Below are positions 8,130-18,263 of a stretch of 64,000 bases of DNA, piece by piece. The notes beneath the pieces were generated by a model that saw nothing but the letters and a program-made list of their open reading frames with translations, did not search any database and had not been told where the DNA came from. The first letter of the stretch is position 1; every line of letters begins with the position of its first letter. The position numbers and the translations under genes were made by a program. Origin of the DNA: Pontibacter diazotrophicus (GTDB lineage Bacteria > Bacteroidota > Bacteroidia > Cytophagales > Hymenobacteraceae); assembly GCF_003367245.1 (NCBI RefSeq), contig NZ_QRGR01000010.1, positions 183,424 through 247,423 on the forward strand. Reading direction: 5' to 3'.

Positions 8130-8137
8130 CAAAGTTA
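8130..8137 (-). promoter_or_regulatory. Bacteroidota -7 box for hscA
   Basis: CAAAGTTA on the plus strand is TAACTTTG on the minus strand, an exact TAnnTTTG box. It predicts a start near 8123 and a leader of about 45 bases before the ATG at 8078. No TTTG was seen at the -33 position. I see no gene in 8138-8290. Confidence 0.5.
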
Positions 8138-8290
8138 CAAATAATTTGGGGAGGGATTTGTTTGTGGGGTAAGCGGTTTAGATGCAGCTTCTAAATGGGC
8201 TACAGGTAGCCAGTGATTGTTAGTTGGCCTTGGGTGCTGTTCCCCTTTCGCAACCTCTATAGGTAGTGCATGACCTAAAGTTCAAGACTC

Positions 8291-8587
8291 CTAATCCTCT
8301 TTTTCCACAATGATGAATACGTCTTCGTTCGGGCGCTTCATCAGGTACTTCTCCCGGGCAAACTTCTCCAGCAGTTCAGAATTACTCATAAGCTCCTTAC
8401 GGTCCTGCTGCACTTCCTCCATTTTCTCCAGGTAATGCTCCTTTTCCTCCTCTAAATTACTGAGGGTTTTGTTCATCTGGTATTGTGTAATAAAGTCATT
8501 GGAGTCAAAAAAGAGCATCCAGACTAGAAACAGGAAAGAGGTGATGAAATAGAAATTGCGGAAGATTCTGGGAATGCGTCTGTACAT
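8291..8587 (-). CDS. Septum formation initiator (FtsB/DivIC family)
   Basis: This family consists of small bitopic membrane proteins that join FtsL and FtsQ at the division site and pass on the signal to start septal wall synthesis. The product has 98 residues from the ATG at 8587: a short cytoplasmic N-terminus (MYRRIPRIFRN), one membrane segment (about residues 12-27, FYFITSFLFLVWMLFF), a coiled coil (about 35-70, rich in Glu and Leu) and the typical FAREKYLMKRPNEDVFII end. A TTG 30 bases upstream would add ten residues, but it overlaps the promoter box at 8615-8622, so it is not the start. It lies downstream of eno, as in other Cytophagales. Confidence 0.9.
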   Translation of the reverse strand: MYRRIPRIFRNFYFITSFLFLVWMLFFDSNDFITQYQMNKTLSNLEEEKEHYLEKMEEVQQDRKELMSNSELLEKFAREKYLMKRPNEDVFIIVEKED

Positions 8588-8614
8588 AGCGGTAAGGGTA
8601 AAAAAGCTCTTATA

Positions 8615-8622
8615 CAAAAATA
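8615..8622 (-). promoter_or_regulatory. Bacteroidota -7 box for the ftsB-like gene
   Basis: CAAAAATA on the plus strand reads TATTTTTG on the minus strand, an exact TAnnTTTG match. It overlaps the edge of the eno terminator stem by two bases, so termination and initiation are packed together. The predicted start is near 8608, about 20 bases before the ATG. Confidence 0.5.
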
Positions 8623-8652
8623 AGGCTGTGAGTCAGATAACCCACAGCCTTA
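8621..8652 (-). terminator. Terminator after eno
   Basis: TAAGGCTGTG (8621-8630) pairs perfectly with CACAGCCTTA (8643-8652). On the minus strand the stem is followed by a T-rich stretch (TATTTTTG), which is also the next gene's -7 box. Confidence 0.78.
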
Positions 8653-8678
8653 GCATATTTATTTTATGTTCTGTGTTA

Positions 8679-9965
<1,287 letters not shown>

Positions 9966-9976
9966 CTAAAATAGTT

Positions 9977-11089
9977 TTACTTGATTTTACTTTGTTCTAA
10001 CAGTTCGATGAAGTCATCAAAAAGGTATTCTGAGTCGTGTGGTCCTGGAGATGATTCGGGGTGATATTGCACAGAAAAGGCAGGCTTCGATTTCATACGA
10101 ATGCCTTCAATGGTATTATCGTTCAGGTTGATATGTGTAACCTCTACTTCCGGATGATTTCGCAATTGTTCGGCATCTACTACGAAGCCATGGTTCTGGC
10201 TCGTAATTTCAGAGCGACCCGTGCGCAGGTTCTTTACAGGGTGGTTTAAGCCGCGGTGTCCGTTGTGCATTTTATAAGTGGCTATCCCGTTGGCCTGTGC
10301 CAGCATCTGGTGTCCCATACAGATTCCAAACAGCGGCTTCTGTTTCTCCAGCATCTGCTTCACGCTGTTAACCGCAACTGTCGTAGCAGCAGGGTCACCG
10401 GGGCCGTTAGATATAAAGTAGCCATCCGGGTTCCACTGTTCCATTTCTTCAAAGGGCGTGTTGTAGGGGTATACCTTCACTTCACAGCCACGCGCCACCA
10501 GATTCTTGAGACTGTTTTGCTTGACGCCAAGATCAAGCACTGCTACTCTATACTTTACCTCCTCCGGCGTAAAATGATAGATTTCAGGAGTACTCACCTT
10601 CGAGGATAGCTCCAGGCCAGCCATCGACGGCACCTCTGCCAACTTTTTACGCAACTCCTCGATGTCTGTTGTTTCTGAGGAGACAATTGCGTTCATAGCT
10701 CCCTTATCGCGGATATGGCGTACCAGCGCTCTGGTGTCTATCTCACAAATGCCCACCACTCCTGCATTTTCAAAGTAGTCCTGCAAAGAGCCTTCAGCCG
10801 TTTTCCGGGAGAAGTGACTGGAAAAATCTTTGCAAACCAGGCCACTGATCTGAATTTTGTTTGACTCTACTTCCTGATGTTGTACACCATAGTTACCCAC
10901 ATGAGACACAGTGGTCACAACCATTTGGCCATAATAGGATGGGTCGGTAAAGATTTCCTGATAACCTGTCATCCCGGTGTTGAAACATAGCTCGCCGCCG
11001 GATGTACCAATTCGACCGAGGCTTTTACCCTTATAAACGGTACCATCTTCTAAAAGAAGTATCGCTTCTGTTGAAATTTGCTTCTTCAT
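9977..11089 (-). CDS. carA: Carbamoyl-phosphate synthase small subunit
   Basis: CarA is the glutaminase subunit that feeds ammonia to CarB for carbamoyl phosphate, the precursor of arginine and pyrimidines. The 370 residues contain the N-terminal CPSase_sm domain (GTSGGELCFNTGMTGYQE near residue 27) and the class I glutamine amidotransferase domain. The nucleophilic Cys is in FGICMGHQML, and the catalytic His-Glu pair is in SVQYHPESSPGPHDS. carB is not in this window. It is transcribed with eno and has its own promoter box at 11105-11112. Confidence 0.98.
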   Translation of the reverse strand: MKKQISTEAILLLEDGTVYKGKSLGRIGTSGGELCFNTGMTGYQEIFTDPSYYGQMVVTTVSHVGNYGVQHQEVESNKIQISGLVCKDFSSHFSRKTAEGSLQDYFENAGVVGICEIDTRALVRHIRDKGAMNAIVSSETTDIEELRKKLAEVPSMAGLELSSKVSTPEIYHFTPEEVKYRVAVLDLGVKQNSLKNLVARGCEVKVYPYNTPFEEMEQWNPDGYFISNGPGDPAATTVAVNSVKQMLEKQKPLFGICMGHQMLAQANGIATYKMHNGHRGLNHPVKNLRTGRSEITSQNHGFVVDAEQLRNHPEVEVTHINLNDNTIEGIRMKSKPAFSVQYHPESSPGPHDSEYLFDDFIELLEQSKIK

Positions 11090-11104
11090 AATAATGATTT
11101 GTTA

Positions 11105-11112
11105 CAAAAATA
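11105..11112 (-). promoter_or_regulatory. Bacteroidota -7 box for carA-eno
   Basis: CAAAAATA on the plus strand is TATTTTTG on the minus strand. It sits immediately after the rplQ terminator in the direction of transcription and predicts a short leader of about 10 bases before the carA ATG. The T run of the terminator forms part of the box. Confidence 0.48.
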
Positions 11113-11114
11113 AA

Positions 11115-11144
11115 AAAGGGACACGACTTACGTCATGTCCCTTT
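11115..11144 (-). terminator. Intrinsic terminator of the S10-spc-alpha operon
   Basis: AAAGGGACACGAC (11115-11127) pairs with GTCATGTCCCTTT (11132-11144) with a single C-A mismatch and a 4-base loop. On the minus strand it is followed by a T-rich run. It closes the long ribosomal operon just beyond rplQ. Confidence 0.88.
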
Positions 11145-11164
11145 AAAATATTTACAAAAAAAGC

Positions 11165-11788
11165 TTACTTAGCATCTTTTGTCTCTTCGTTAGAATCAGT
11201 AGATTCTTCAGGAGCACTAGTAGCGTCAGTAGATGCTGCAGGAGCTTCAGTCTCAGCCTGAGCAGCTGCTTCAACAGCCGGAGCTGCTGTTCCAGCATCA
11301 GTAACAGGTGCAGTGGCTGTTGTAGCCTCTGTGTTCTCCGTGTTAGCGGCATCGCTGCTCTTCTTACCACCGCGGCGACGCGTTCTCTTCGCACCACCAG
11401 TAGCAGTAGAAGCTGAAGCCAGCATATCCTCGTTGTAGTCTACCAGCTCGATAACACACATCTCTGCGTTGTCACCCAGTCTGTAGCCAGTCTTCAGGAT
11501 GCGGGTATAACCGCCTGGTCTGTTTGCTACTTTTACAGATACTTCATCAAAAAGCTCCTTTACAGACTCTTTGTTCTGCAGGTAAGCAAAACAAGTTCTT
11601 CTGGAGTGAGTAGTATCGTTTTTAGATTTAGTTAACAAAGGCTCCACATACTTACGCAGTGCTTTCGCCTTGGCTACTGTAGTAGATACGCGCTTGTGCA
11701 GGATAAGGGAAGCTGCCATGTTTGACAGCATTGCCTTACGGTGTGACGCCGTTCTTCCTAAGTGATTGATTTTTTTACCGTGTCTCAT
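11165..11788 (-). CDS. rplQ: Ribosomal protein L17 with a long C-terminal tail
   Basis: L17 binds 23S rRNA near the peptide exit tunnel of the large subunit. Residues 1-120 are the ordinary L17 fold, beginning [20 protein letters not shown] and ending at [11 protein letters not shown]. After a basic linker ([10 protein letters not shown], about 134-143) there is an extra tail of some 64 residues made mainly of Ala, Thr, Glu, Ser and Pro, so it is acidic and probably disordered. Tails of this sort occur in Bacteroidota L17. It is the last gene of the alpha operon, 70 bases after rpoA. Confidence 0.97.
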   Translation of the reverse strand: MRHGKKINHLGRTASHRKAMLSNMAASLILHKRVSTTVAKAKALRKYVEPLLTKSKNDTTHSRRTCFAYLQNKESVKELFDEVSVKVANRPGGYTRILKTGYRLGDNAEMCVIELVDYNEDMLASASTATGGAKRTRRRGGKKSSDAANTENTEATTATAPVTDAGTAAPAVEAAAQAETEAPAASTDATSAPEESTDSNEETKDAK

Positions 11789-11858
11789 TATTGTAATTTG
11801 TGCACGTGCATACCGTCGATCAACCTTTTCAGGGATAGGGAATTATGCCGTAGATTAT

Positions 11859-12848
11859 TTAATCTTCTTCTAATTTGTACTTAGAAAGGTCCATACCAAA
11901 AACCAGTCCTTTTTCCTGAACCAGGTTCTCTAATTCTGTTAATGACTTCTTACCGAAGTTTCTGAACTTCATCATGTCTGAGATGTCCAACTGCACCAGG
12001 TCGCCGAGTGTTTTGATATCGGCAGCCTTCAGGCAGTTGTATGCGCGCACAGATAAATCCATGTCCTGAAGAGAAGTCTTCAAAACTTTACGCATATGCA
12101 ATAATTCTTCGTCTACAGCTTCTTCCTCTTCAGGCTTGGCTGTTTCGAATGTCATGGTATTGTCAGAGAACAGCATGAAATGCTGAATCAGGATGTTGGC
12201 AGCACCTTTCAATGCTTCCTCGGGATGAATCGAACCGTCTGTCTGGATGTCAAGAACGAGCTTCTCGTAGTCAGTTTTCTGCTCTACACGCGTGTTCTCC
12301 ACACTAAACTTCACGTTTTTTATAGGTGTATAGATGGCATCTATAGAGATTTGACCGAATACTTGTTCAGCCGGCTTATTTTCATCAGCGGGCACATAGC
12401 CACGGCCTTTCTGAACTGTCAGCTCAACCTCGAAGTTGATGCTAGGATCCAGGTGGCAAATCACCAGTTCCGGATTCAGCACTTCGAAGCTGGAAGTGAA
12501 TTTGTTTATATCACCAGCAGTAAAAGTATCCTGACCACTTAGACTAACAGTGATCTTTTCGTCTTGCATTTCGCTGATTTTCTTCATGCGAACCATCTTC
12601 AAGTTAAGGATAATGTCAGAGACATCCTCAACTACCCCTTCAACAGACGAAAACTCATGCAATACACCACCTATACGGATGCTCGTGATGGCATATCCTT
12701 CTAAAGATGAAAGAAGAATTCTTCGCAGAGCATTACCGATGGTTACACCGTAACCTTTTTCAAGCGGCTTGAATTCAAATGAACCATGAAAGTCGTCGGC
12801 TTTTTCCATCACAACTTTCTCTGGCATCTGAAATGCTAATATTGACAT
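11859..12848 (-). CDS. rpoA: RNA polymerase alpha subunit
   Basis: Alpha forms the dimer on which RNA polymerase assembles and contacts regulators and upstream DNA. The product has 329 residues. The N-terminal dimerisation domain (about 1-230) shows [22 protein letters not shown]. After an acidic linker ([11 protein letters not shown]) comes the C-terminal domain with [20 protein letters not shown], two helix-hairpin-helix elements. It lies between rpsD and rplQ, the standard alpha operon order. Confidence 0.99.
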   Translation of the reverse strand: MSILAFQMPEKVVMEKADDFHGSFEFKPLEKGYGVTIGNALRRILLSSLEGYAITSIRIGGVLHEFSSVEGVVEDVSDIILNLKMVRMKKISEMQDEKITVSLSGQDTFTAGDINKFTSSFEVLNPELVICHLDPSINFEVELTVQKGRGYVPADENKPAEQVFGQISIDAIYTPIKNVKFSVENTRVEQKTDYEKLVLDIQTDGSIHPEEALKGAANILIQHFMLFSDNTMTFETAKPEEEEAVDEELLHMRKVLKTSLQDMDLSVRAYNCLKAADIKTLGDLVQLDISDMMKFRNFGKKSLTELENLVQEKGLVFGMDLSKYKLEED

Positions 12849-12885
12849 ACTTGCAGTGTTAAAGGTTATAAATTGATTATGCTGC

Positions 12886-13491
12886 TTACTTAGAGTAAAG
12901 CTCGACGATGAGCTGCTCCTGAATTTTCTCAGGGATTTGCTCTCTGTCTGGCGTAGCTACGTACTGACCTGACATTTCGCTTGCATTCCACTCTAACCAG
13001 CTATAGGCGCGCGCATTATGCACAGCAAGTGATGTAGTAATAGCCTCAAGAGACTTGGATTTCTCTCTTACCGCTACCACTTCACCTACCTTCAGGCTGT
13101 ATGAAGGAATGTTAACGATTTCACCGTTAACCAGGATGTGCTTATGCAGCACAAGCTGACGAGCAGCTCTTCTGGTTGGAGCTATACCTAAACGGTAAAC
13201 AGTATTATCTAATCTAGACTCCAGTAACACTAACAGGTTCTCACCGGTAACACCACCTTTTCTGTGAGCTTTTTCAAAGATGTTAGCGAATTGTTTTTCC
13301 AGAATACCGTATATGTATTTTGCTTTCTGCTTTTCATTCAGCTGAATAGCATATTCAGACTGCTTTTTGCGACGGCCACGGCCGTGCATCCCCGGAGGGT
13401 AAGCTTTTTTCTTAAGCGCTTTGCTTGGGCCGAAAATCTCTTCGTTGAATTTTCTTGAGATTTTACTTTTTGGACCAGTATATCTTGCCAT
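12886..13491 (-). CDS. rpsD: Ribosomal protein S4
   Basis: S4 is a primary 16S rRNA binder that nucleates the 5' domain of the small subunit. In many bacteria it also represses its own operon. The product has 201 residues, starting [15 protein letters not shown], with the S4 RNA-binding domain at about 94-155 ([31 protein letters not shown]). The N-terminal region has no CxxC zinc motif, so this is the zinc-free form. It sits 37 bases before rpoA in the usual order rpsM-rpsK-rpsD-rpoA-rplQ. Confidence 0.98.
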   Translation of the reverse strand: MARYTGPKSKISRKFNEEIFGPSKALKKKAYPPGMHGRGRRKKQSEYAIQLNEKQKAKYIYGILEKQFANIFEKAHRKGGVTGENLLVLLESRLDNTVYRLGIAPTRRAARQLVLHKHILVNGEIVNIPSYSLKVGEVVAVREKSKSLEAITTSLAVHNARAYSWLEWNASEMSGQYVATPDREQIPEKIQEQLIVELYSK

Positions 13492-13510
13492 TTCTTAAAT
13501 TAATTTGAAA

Positions 13511-13903
13511 TTAAACTCTTCTGCGTTTTGGTGGACGACATCCGTTGTGCGGCAGAGGGGTAACGTCTTTGATAGAGGTTACTTCTATACCAGTGTTTTG
13601 TACCGTGCGGATGGCAGACTCTCTACCTGAACCCGGACCTTTCACAAACACCTCAGCCTTGCGCATTCCAAGGTCATAAGCAACTTTGGCGCAATCGCCA
13701 GCTGCCATCTGAGCCGCATACGGAGTGTTCTTTTTAGAACCCTTAAAGCCCATTTTACCAGCAGAAGCCCAAGATATTACCTGGCCAACGTTATTGGTTA
13801 CTGATATAATGATGTTATTGAAAGAAGCCTTGATGTGTACCTGACCCACTGGTTCTACAATAACTACACGCTTTTTAGCTTTATCTTTTCTTTTCTGAGC
13901 CAT
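13511..13903 (-). CDS. rpsK: Ribosomal protein S11
   Basis: S11 forms part of the platform of the small subunit near the E site and mRNA exit. The product has 130 residues starting [11 protein letters not shown] at 13903. A TTG two codons upstream is possible but unneeded. The core shows [18 protein letters not shown] and the family end [10 protein letters not shown]. It begins 10 bases after the rpsM stop and is followed 19 bases later by rpsD. Confidence 0.97.
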   Translation of the reverse strand: MAQKRKDKAKKRVVIVEPVGQVHIKASFNNIIISVTNNVGQVISWASAGKMGFKGSKKNTPYAAQMAAGDCAKVAYDLGMRKAEVFVKGPGSGRESAIRTVQNTGIEVTSIKDVTPLPHNGCRPPKRRRV

Positions 13904-13912
13904 TATCAATTA

Positions 13913-14290
13913 TTATTTAGAAGCTTTCTTCTTGTTTGCAACTGTCTTACGCTTACCTTTTCGGGTACGTGAGTTGTTTTTGGTACGCTGTCCGCGTACT
14001 GGCAAACCCTTACGGTGTCTTAACCCACGGTAGCTTCCGATGTCCATCAGACGCTTGATGTGCAATTGCACCTCAGAACGCAGAACACCTTCAGTTTTGT
14101 GATCAGCTGCAATAATTGATCTGATCTCACCGGCTTCATCTTCTGTCCAGTCTTTTACCTTTTTGTCAAGATCCACCCCGGCTTTAGTAAGGATTCTCTG
14201 CGAAAGGTTACGACCAATACCAAAGATATAGGTCAAAGCGATTTCGCCTCTTTTGTTATCCGGAATATCTACTCCTGCAATTCTAGCCAT
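13913..14290 (-). CDS. rpsM: Ribosomal protein S13
   Basis: S13 lies in the head of the small subunit and contacts the P-site tRNA and the large subunit through bridge B1. The product has 125 residues, with the N-terminal [18 protein letters not shown] and a helix-two-turn-helix region. The C-terminal tail [16 protein letters not shown] is basic and reaches toward the tRNAs. It follows rpmJ after 12 bases, so the two short genes belong to the same transcript. Confidence 0.98.
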   Translation of the reverse strand: MARIAGVDIPDNKRGEIALTYIFGIGRNLSQRILTKAGVDLDKKVKDWTEDEAGEIRSIIAADHKTEGVLRSEVQLHIKRLMDIGSYRGLRHRKGLPVRGQRTKNNSRTRKGKRKTVANKKKASK

Positions 14291-14302
14291 ACTATTATTT
14301 AA

Positions 14303-14419
14303 TTATCCTTGTCTTTGTTTATATCTTGGATTCTTTTTGTTGATTACATAAAGCTTCCCCTTGCGGCGAATAACTTTACAATCAGCACTTCTCTTTTTTA
14401 CTGATGCTTTAACTTTCAT
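14303..14419 (-). CDS. rpmJ: Ribosomal protein L36, zinc-free form
   Basis: This 38-codon gene encodes [19 protein letters not shown] followed by a [18 protein letters not shown] end, which is clearly L36, the smallest large-subunit protein. Zinc-binding L36 has three Cys and one His. Here only Cys14 remains, and the other ligand positions are Ser11, Asn27 and Tyr33, so the zinc site is lost. It sits between infA (5 bases) and rpsM (12 bases), its normal place in the spc/alpha junction. I translated it base by base and both ends are clear. Confidence 0.96.
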   Translation of the reverse strand: MKVKASVKKRSADCKVIRRKGKLYVINKKNPRYKQRQG

Positions 14420-14424
14420 TTTAT

Positions 14425-14643
14425 TTATTTATATCGGTAAACAATTCTGCCTTTTGTGAGGTCGTAAGGCGACATTTCTAACTTTACTCTATCACCGGGC
14501 AAAATTTTGATATAATGCATTCTCATTTTACCGGAAATATGAGCAACTACCTGATGACCGTTTTCAAGCTCCACTCTAAACATGGCGTTAGACAAAGCTT
14601 CAATTATAGTTCCGTCTTGTTCTATGGACGACTGTTTTGCCAT
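14425..14643 (-). CDS. infA: Translation initiation factor IF-1
   Basis: IF-1 is a single OB-fold protein that occupies the A site during initiation and strengthens IF-2 and IF-3. The product has 72 residues, the normal length, with [20 protein letters not shown], the [19 protein letters not shown] strand region and the ending RIVYRYK. It starts one base after the map stop, so the two are likely coupled, and rpmJ follows after 5 bases. Confidence 0.98.
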   Translation of the reverse strand: MAKQSSIEQDGTIIEALSNAMFRVELENGHQVVAHISGKMRMHYIKILPGDRVKLEMSPYDLTKGRIVYRYK

Positions 14644-15417
14644 TTATGATTTATTTGCTTCTTCTATATAATCAAATGTTGTTAAAATCTCAGCCTTATC
14701 CTTACGCACCACTACGGAATGCTCGAAATGGGCAGAAGGTTTTTTATCTTTCGTTCGAATCGTCCAACCGTCGTCCTCCTGCACAATGTGCCGGGTTCCG
14801 AGATTGATCATGGGCTCAATAGCAATAACCAAACCATTCTGAAGCTTGATACCTTGCCCGCGACGGCCATAGTTTGGAACCTCAGGAGATTCATGCAAAT
14901 TCTGACCGATGCCATGCCCCACAAGTTCTCTAACGACACTGTAACCATGCGCTTCGGCATGCTCCTGTATCGTGTAGCTAACGTCGCCTAATCGGGAACC
15001 AACTGTTGCTTTTTCAATACCTTTATAAAGCGACTCTTTTGTCACTTTCAAGAGGTCTTTCACCTCTTCCGAAACGTTGCCCACAGCATGCGTATAAGCA
15101 CAGTCGCTGTGGAACCCTTTGTAGTAAACACCAGCATCAACAGAAATTATATCTCCATCGTTCAAAGTGTACGCACTAGGAAAGCCATGTACAACAGTAG
15201 CATTTACTGATATACACAGGCTATAAGGGAAACCGTTGTAATTTTTAAAAGATGGCTGGCCGCCATTGTCTTTGATGAATTCCTCTGCCCGTTTATCTAA
15301 CGTAAGCGTAGAAACACCTTCTTTTATAAGACGAGCAATTTCGCCATGTGCTTTGCTCAATATCAAAGCACTCTGGCGAATAAGCTCTATTTCTTCTTCT
15401 GTTTTATAATTAATCAT
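14644..15417 (-). CDS. map: Type I methionine aminopeptidase
   Basis: MetAP removes the starting methionine from new proteins at the ribosome. The product has 257 residues with all five dinuclear metal ligands in recognisable blocks: ISVDAGVYYKGFHSDCAYTH (two Asp), GHGIGQNLHESPEVPNYG (His), AIEPMINLG (Glu) and a FEHSVVV segment (Glu). HGFPS near residue 79 holds the substrate histidine. It lies between secY and infA, the usual place for map in the spc operon outside enterobacteria. Confidence 0.98.
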   Translation of the reverse strand: MINYKTEEEIELIRQSALILSKAHGEIARLIKEGVSTLTLDKRAEEFIKDNGGQPSFKNYNGFPYSLCISVNATVVHGFPSAYTLNDGDIISVDAGVYYKGFHSDCAYTHAVGNVSEEVKDLLKVTKESLYKGIEKATVGSRLGDVSYTIQEHAEAHGYSVVRELVGHGIGQNLHESPEVPNYGRRGQGIKLQNGLVIAIEPMINLGTRHIVQEDDGWTIRTKDKKPSAHFEHSVVVRKDKAEILTTFDYIEEANKS

Positions 15418-15420
15418 TTA

Positions 15421-16740
15421 CTAAGATGCCATGGTAGGTATGGTCTCAGTTCTACCGCGAAGCTTTCCTGATTTCATCATACCATCATAGTGACGCATAA
15501 GCAGATAGCTTTCTACTTGCTGCAATGTATCCAGCACAACACCAACCATGATGATGAGTGAAGTACCCCCAAAGAACTGAGAAAACTCTCTTGTTACACC
15601 CAATAGCATAGCTATAGAGGGGAATATGGCAACCAATGCAAGATAAATAGCACCCGGAAGCGTGATTCTTGTTAAGATAGTGTCAATGTATTCAGAGGTT
15701 GCTCGGCCAGGTTTAACACCCGGAACAAATCCCCCGCTTCTCTTCAGGTCATCGGCAATCTGGTTCGGGTTAACGCTGATAGCAGTGTAAAAGTAAGTAA
15801 ACACCAGAATCAACAGACCGAACACAACATTATACTGCCAGGAGGTAAAATCTGAGAATGTAGCTCCAATGTAGTTTGCAGTTTCATTAGAATCAGCCCA
15901 GATAGACGCTACCATAGAAGGTAAAAACATCAGGGACTGTGCAAAAATGATAGGCATTACACCTGCTGCATTTACTTTAAGTGGAATAAACTGTCGCTGT
16001 CCACTATATAAAGAACTACCTCCTACCTGCTTTGCGTACTGAACCGGAATTCTTCGGATAGCCTGTGTCAGCATTACAACCGACATAACCACGAAGAACA
16101 GAACAAACATTTCAAATAAGAACAATAAGGCTCCATTCAGCTGTTTTGACAATGCTTCAGCGAAAATAGCGCCCGGAAACCGGGAGATAATACCGATCAT
16201 AATCAGCATAGAGATACCGTTTCCGATACCTTTGTCTGTAATCTTCTCTCCTAACCACATACAGAAGATCGTACCTGAAGTAAGCACAATCATGGACGTG
16301 ATGGTGAAGAGCGTTTGGTTGATCACTATCGCTTCAGCATTCAGCGTGGCAACAAAGCCTACCGCCTGGGCTAAAGTAATGATAATGGTAAGGACGCGGG
16401 TAATCTGGTTGATTTTCTTTCGACCAGTTTCCCCCTCCTTTTGCATTTTCTGAAAATACGGAACAGCAATGGTTAATAACTGCAATACAATCGAAGCTGA
16501 TATGTAAGGCATGATACCTAACGCAAAGATAGATGCATTGCTAAATGCTCCACCCAGGAATGTATCTAACAAACCAAACAGGCCACCAGTGTTGGCCTGA
16601 AGTTGATTAGGATCAACGCCAGGTAAAACAACAAAAGAACCAAGTCTAAATATTGCAATGAAGAAAAGGGTATTAAAGATCCTTACCCGAAGGTCTTCAA
16701 TCGCAAAAATGTTCTTAATAGTTGTTATAAACTTCTTCAT
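15421..16740 (-). CDS. secY: Protein translocase subunit SecY
   Basis: SecY forms the protein-conducting channel of the inner membrane with SecE and SecG. The product has 439 residues with ten predicted membrane helices. The plug region follows the first helix (FRLGSFVVLPGVDPNQL), and the cytoplasmic loop with GGFVPGVKPGRATSEYI (about residue 336) is the ribosome and SecA contact. The hydrophilic C-terminus is short. secE lies about 24 kb away in this window, in the nusG operon. Confidence 0.98.
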   Translation of the reverse strand: MKKFITTIKNIFAIEDLRVRIFNTLFFIAIFRLGSFVVLPGVDPNQLQANTGGLFGLLDTFLGGAFSNASIFALGIMPYISASIVLQLLTIAVPYFQKMQKEGETGRKKINQITRVLTIIITLAQAVGFVATLNAEAIVINQTLFTITSMIVLTSGTIFCMWLGEKITDKGIGNGISMLIMIGIISRFPGAIFAEALSKQLNGALLFLFEMFVLFFVVMSVVMLTQAIRRIPVQYAKQVGGSSLYSGQRQFIPLKVNAAGVMPIIFAQSLMFLPSMVASIWADSNETANYIGATFSDFTSWQYNVVFGLLILVFTYFYTAISVNPNQIADDLKRSGGFVPGVKPGRATSEYIDTILTRITLPGAIYLALVAIFPSIAMLLGVTREFSQFFGGTSLIIMVGVVLDTLQQVESYLLMRHYDGMMKSGKLRGRTETIPTMAS

Positions 16741-16749
16741 ACCGATCGA

Positions 16750-17196
16750 TTAGAGCGCTACTGTTTTGCCGCCTGCTTTTTCTATGGATGATGTTGCAGT
16801 TCCAGAGAATGCATGGGCATGTACTTCTACAGCTTTGTTCAACTCTCCTCTGCCTAATATTTTTACTTTATCGTTTTTCTGAATCAGTCCGTGTGCTTTG
16901 AAGAAATCAAAGTTGAAAACTGTTTCATTGCCTGACTCGGCCAAAGACTGTAATACATCTAAGTTGATGGCTTTATACTCAACACGGTTGATGTTTTTGA
17001 AGCCGAACTTAGGTACGCGTCTCTGAAGTGGCATCTGACCACCTTCGAATCCGGATTTCTGTGAATAACCAGAACGGGACTTGGCACCTTTATGACCACG
17101 CGTAGAAGTTCCACCTCTACCGGATCCAGTACCTCTACCTATTCTTTTTCTGGTCTTTACAGCACCTTCTGCAGGTTTTAAAGAATTTAAGTACAT
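16750..17196 (-). CDS. rplO: Ribosomal protein L15
   Basis: L15 joins late in assembly of the large subunit and reaches into its core through a glycine- and arginine-rich N-terminal arm (RIGRGTGSGRGGTSTRGHKG, about residues 18-37). The product has 148 residues. Its ATG overlaps the rpmD stop in a TAATG arrangement at 17196, so translation is coupled. secY follows after 9 bases. Confidence 0.98.
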   Translation of the reverse strand: MYLNSLKPAEGAVKTRKRIGRGTGSGRGGTSTRGHKGAKSRSGYSQKSGFEGGQMPLQRRVPKFGFKNINRVEYKAINLDVLQSLAESGNETVFNFDFFKAHGLIQKNDKVKILGRGELNKAVEVHAHAFSGTATSSIEKAGGKTVAL

Positions 17197-17378
17197 TATT
17201 GAAAGTCTTTAACTTCTACTAAACTGTGAACTTTTTTTATCATACCAGCAATCTGAGGCGTATTCTCAACAGACACTGATCTGCTTATTTTACCAAGACC
17301 AAGCGCTTTCATAGTCGCTTTCTGATCCTGAGGGCGGCCAATGATACTTTTGACCTGAGTGATTGTTACTTTAGCCAT
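17196..17378 (-). CDS. rpmD: Ribosomal protein L30
   Basis: L30 is a small alpha-beta protein on the solvent side of the large subunit. The product has 60 residues, the typical bacterial length, with KVTITQVKSIIGRPQDQKAT at the start and a MIKKVHSLVEV end. It lies between rpsE (5 bases) and rplO (one-base overlap). Not all bacteria keep this gene, and here it is intact. Confidence 0.97.
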   Translation of the reverse strand: MAKVTITQVKSIIGRPQDQKATMKALGLGKISRSVSVENTPQIAGMIKKVHSLVEVKDFQ

Positions 17379-17383
17379 TTCAA

Positions 17384-17902
17384 TTATCCGTTGAATACTT
17401 TCTGTAAATTAACACCACGTTGCTGGGCAACAGCCAAAGGATCACGCATTTTAGAAAGAGCGTCGAAAGTTGCCTTCACCACGTTGTGTGGGTTAGAGGA
17501 TCCTTTAGACTTGCAAAGTACGTCTTTTATACCAGCACTCTCCAATACAGCACGCATCGCACCACCAGCAATAACACCGGTACCGGCCGCAGCTGGTTTG
17601 ATTAGTACAAAACCGCCAGAGTATTTACCCTCCATTGGGTGTGGCACTGTGCTATGGTAAATAGGAACTTTAACTAAGTTCTTCTTCGCATCATCGATTC
17701 CTTTTGCGATAGCATCTGTTACTTCATTGGCTTTACCAAGTCCGTATCCTACTACGCCGTTTCCGTCACCTACTACAACGATGGCAGCAAAACTGAATCT
17801 TCTACCACCCTTAACAACCTTGGCAACACGATTAATGGCTACTACTTTCTCTTTGAGTTCGATTTCGCTCGCCTTTACGCTTCGTATATTATTCTTCAAC
17901 AT
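17384..17902 (-). CDS. rpsE: Ribosomal protein S5
   Basis: S5 helps keep mRNA unwound at the entry tunnel and contributes to decoding accuracy. The product has 172 residues with the N-terminal double-stranded RNA-binding-like domain ([37 protein letters not shown]) and the C-terminal half with [19 protein letters not shown]. It keeps the usual loop sequence around [10 protein letters not shown]. It follows rplR after 5 bases. Confidence 0.98.
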   Translation of the reverse strand: MLKNNIRSVKASEIELKEKVVAINRVAKVVKGGRRFSFAAIVVVGDGNGVVGYGLGKANEVTDAIAKGIDDAKKNLVKVPIYHSTVPHPMEGKYSGGFVLIKPAAAGTGVIAGGAMRAVLESAGIKDVLCKSKGSSNPHNVVKATFDALSKMRDPLAVAQQRGVNLQKVFNG

Positions 17903-17907
17903 AATTA

Positions 17908-18255
17908 TTAGAATTTAAGGCCAGCTTCACGAGCGCCTTCTGCCAATGATTTAACTTTACCGTGATACAGGTAGCCAGAACGGTCGAAAACTACTTCAGA
18001 GATACCTTTCTCTATTGCTTTCGCTGCGATCTCTTTACCTACTCTACCGGCAGTCTCCACATTTGCTTTTGCATCATCAAGTTTCACTGAAGAGGCAGCT
18101 GCTAGTGTCACACCAGTAGTATCGTCGATTAGCTGTGCGTAAATTCCTTTGTTACTGCGAAACACAGACAATCTTGGCCTTGCAGAAGTACCAGAAATTT
18201 TGTTTCTGATACCTCTTTTGATTCTTAGTCTTCTTGTAATCTTATTAGTAGACAT
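17908..18255 (-). CDS. rplR: Ribosomal protein L18
   Basis: L18 binds 5S rRNA and anchors it to the central protuberance of the large subunit. The product has 115 residues, starting [20 protein letters not shown] with the basic N-terminal arm. The core [20 protein letters not shown] and the final [19 protein letters not shown] are family-typical. It lies between rplF (8 bases) and rpsE (5 bases). Confidence 0.98.
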   Translation of the reverse strand: MSTNKITRRLRIKRGIRNKISGTSARPRLSVFRSNKGIYAQLIDDTTGVTLAAASSVKLDDAKANVETAGRVGKEIAAKAIEKGISEVVFDRSGYLYHGKVKSLAEGAREAGLKF

Positions 18256-18263
18256 GATGATGA

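Noticed and set aside
8588..8617. TTG start for the ftsB-like gene
   Set aside because: It overlaps the -7 box at 8615-8622. The ATG at 8587 gives the normal N-terminus and a sensible leader.
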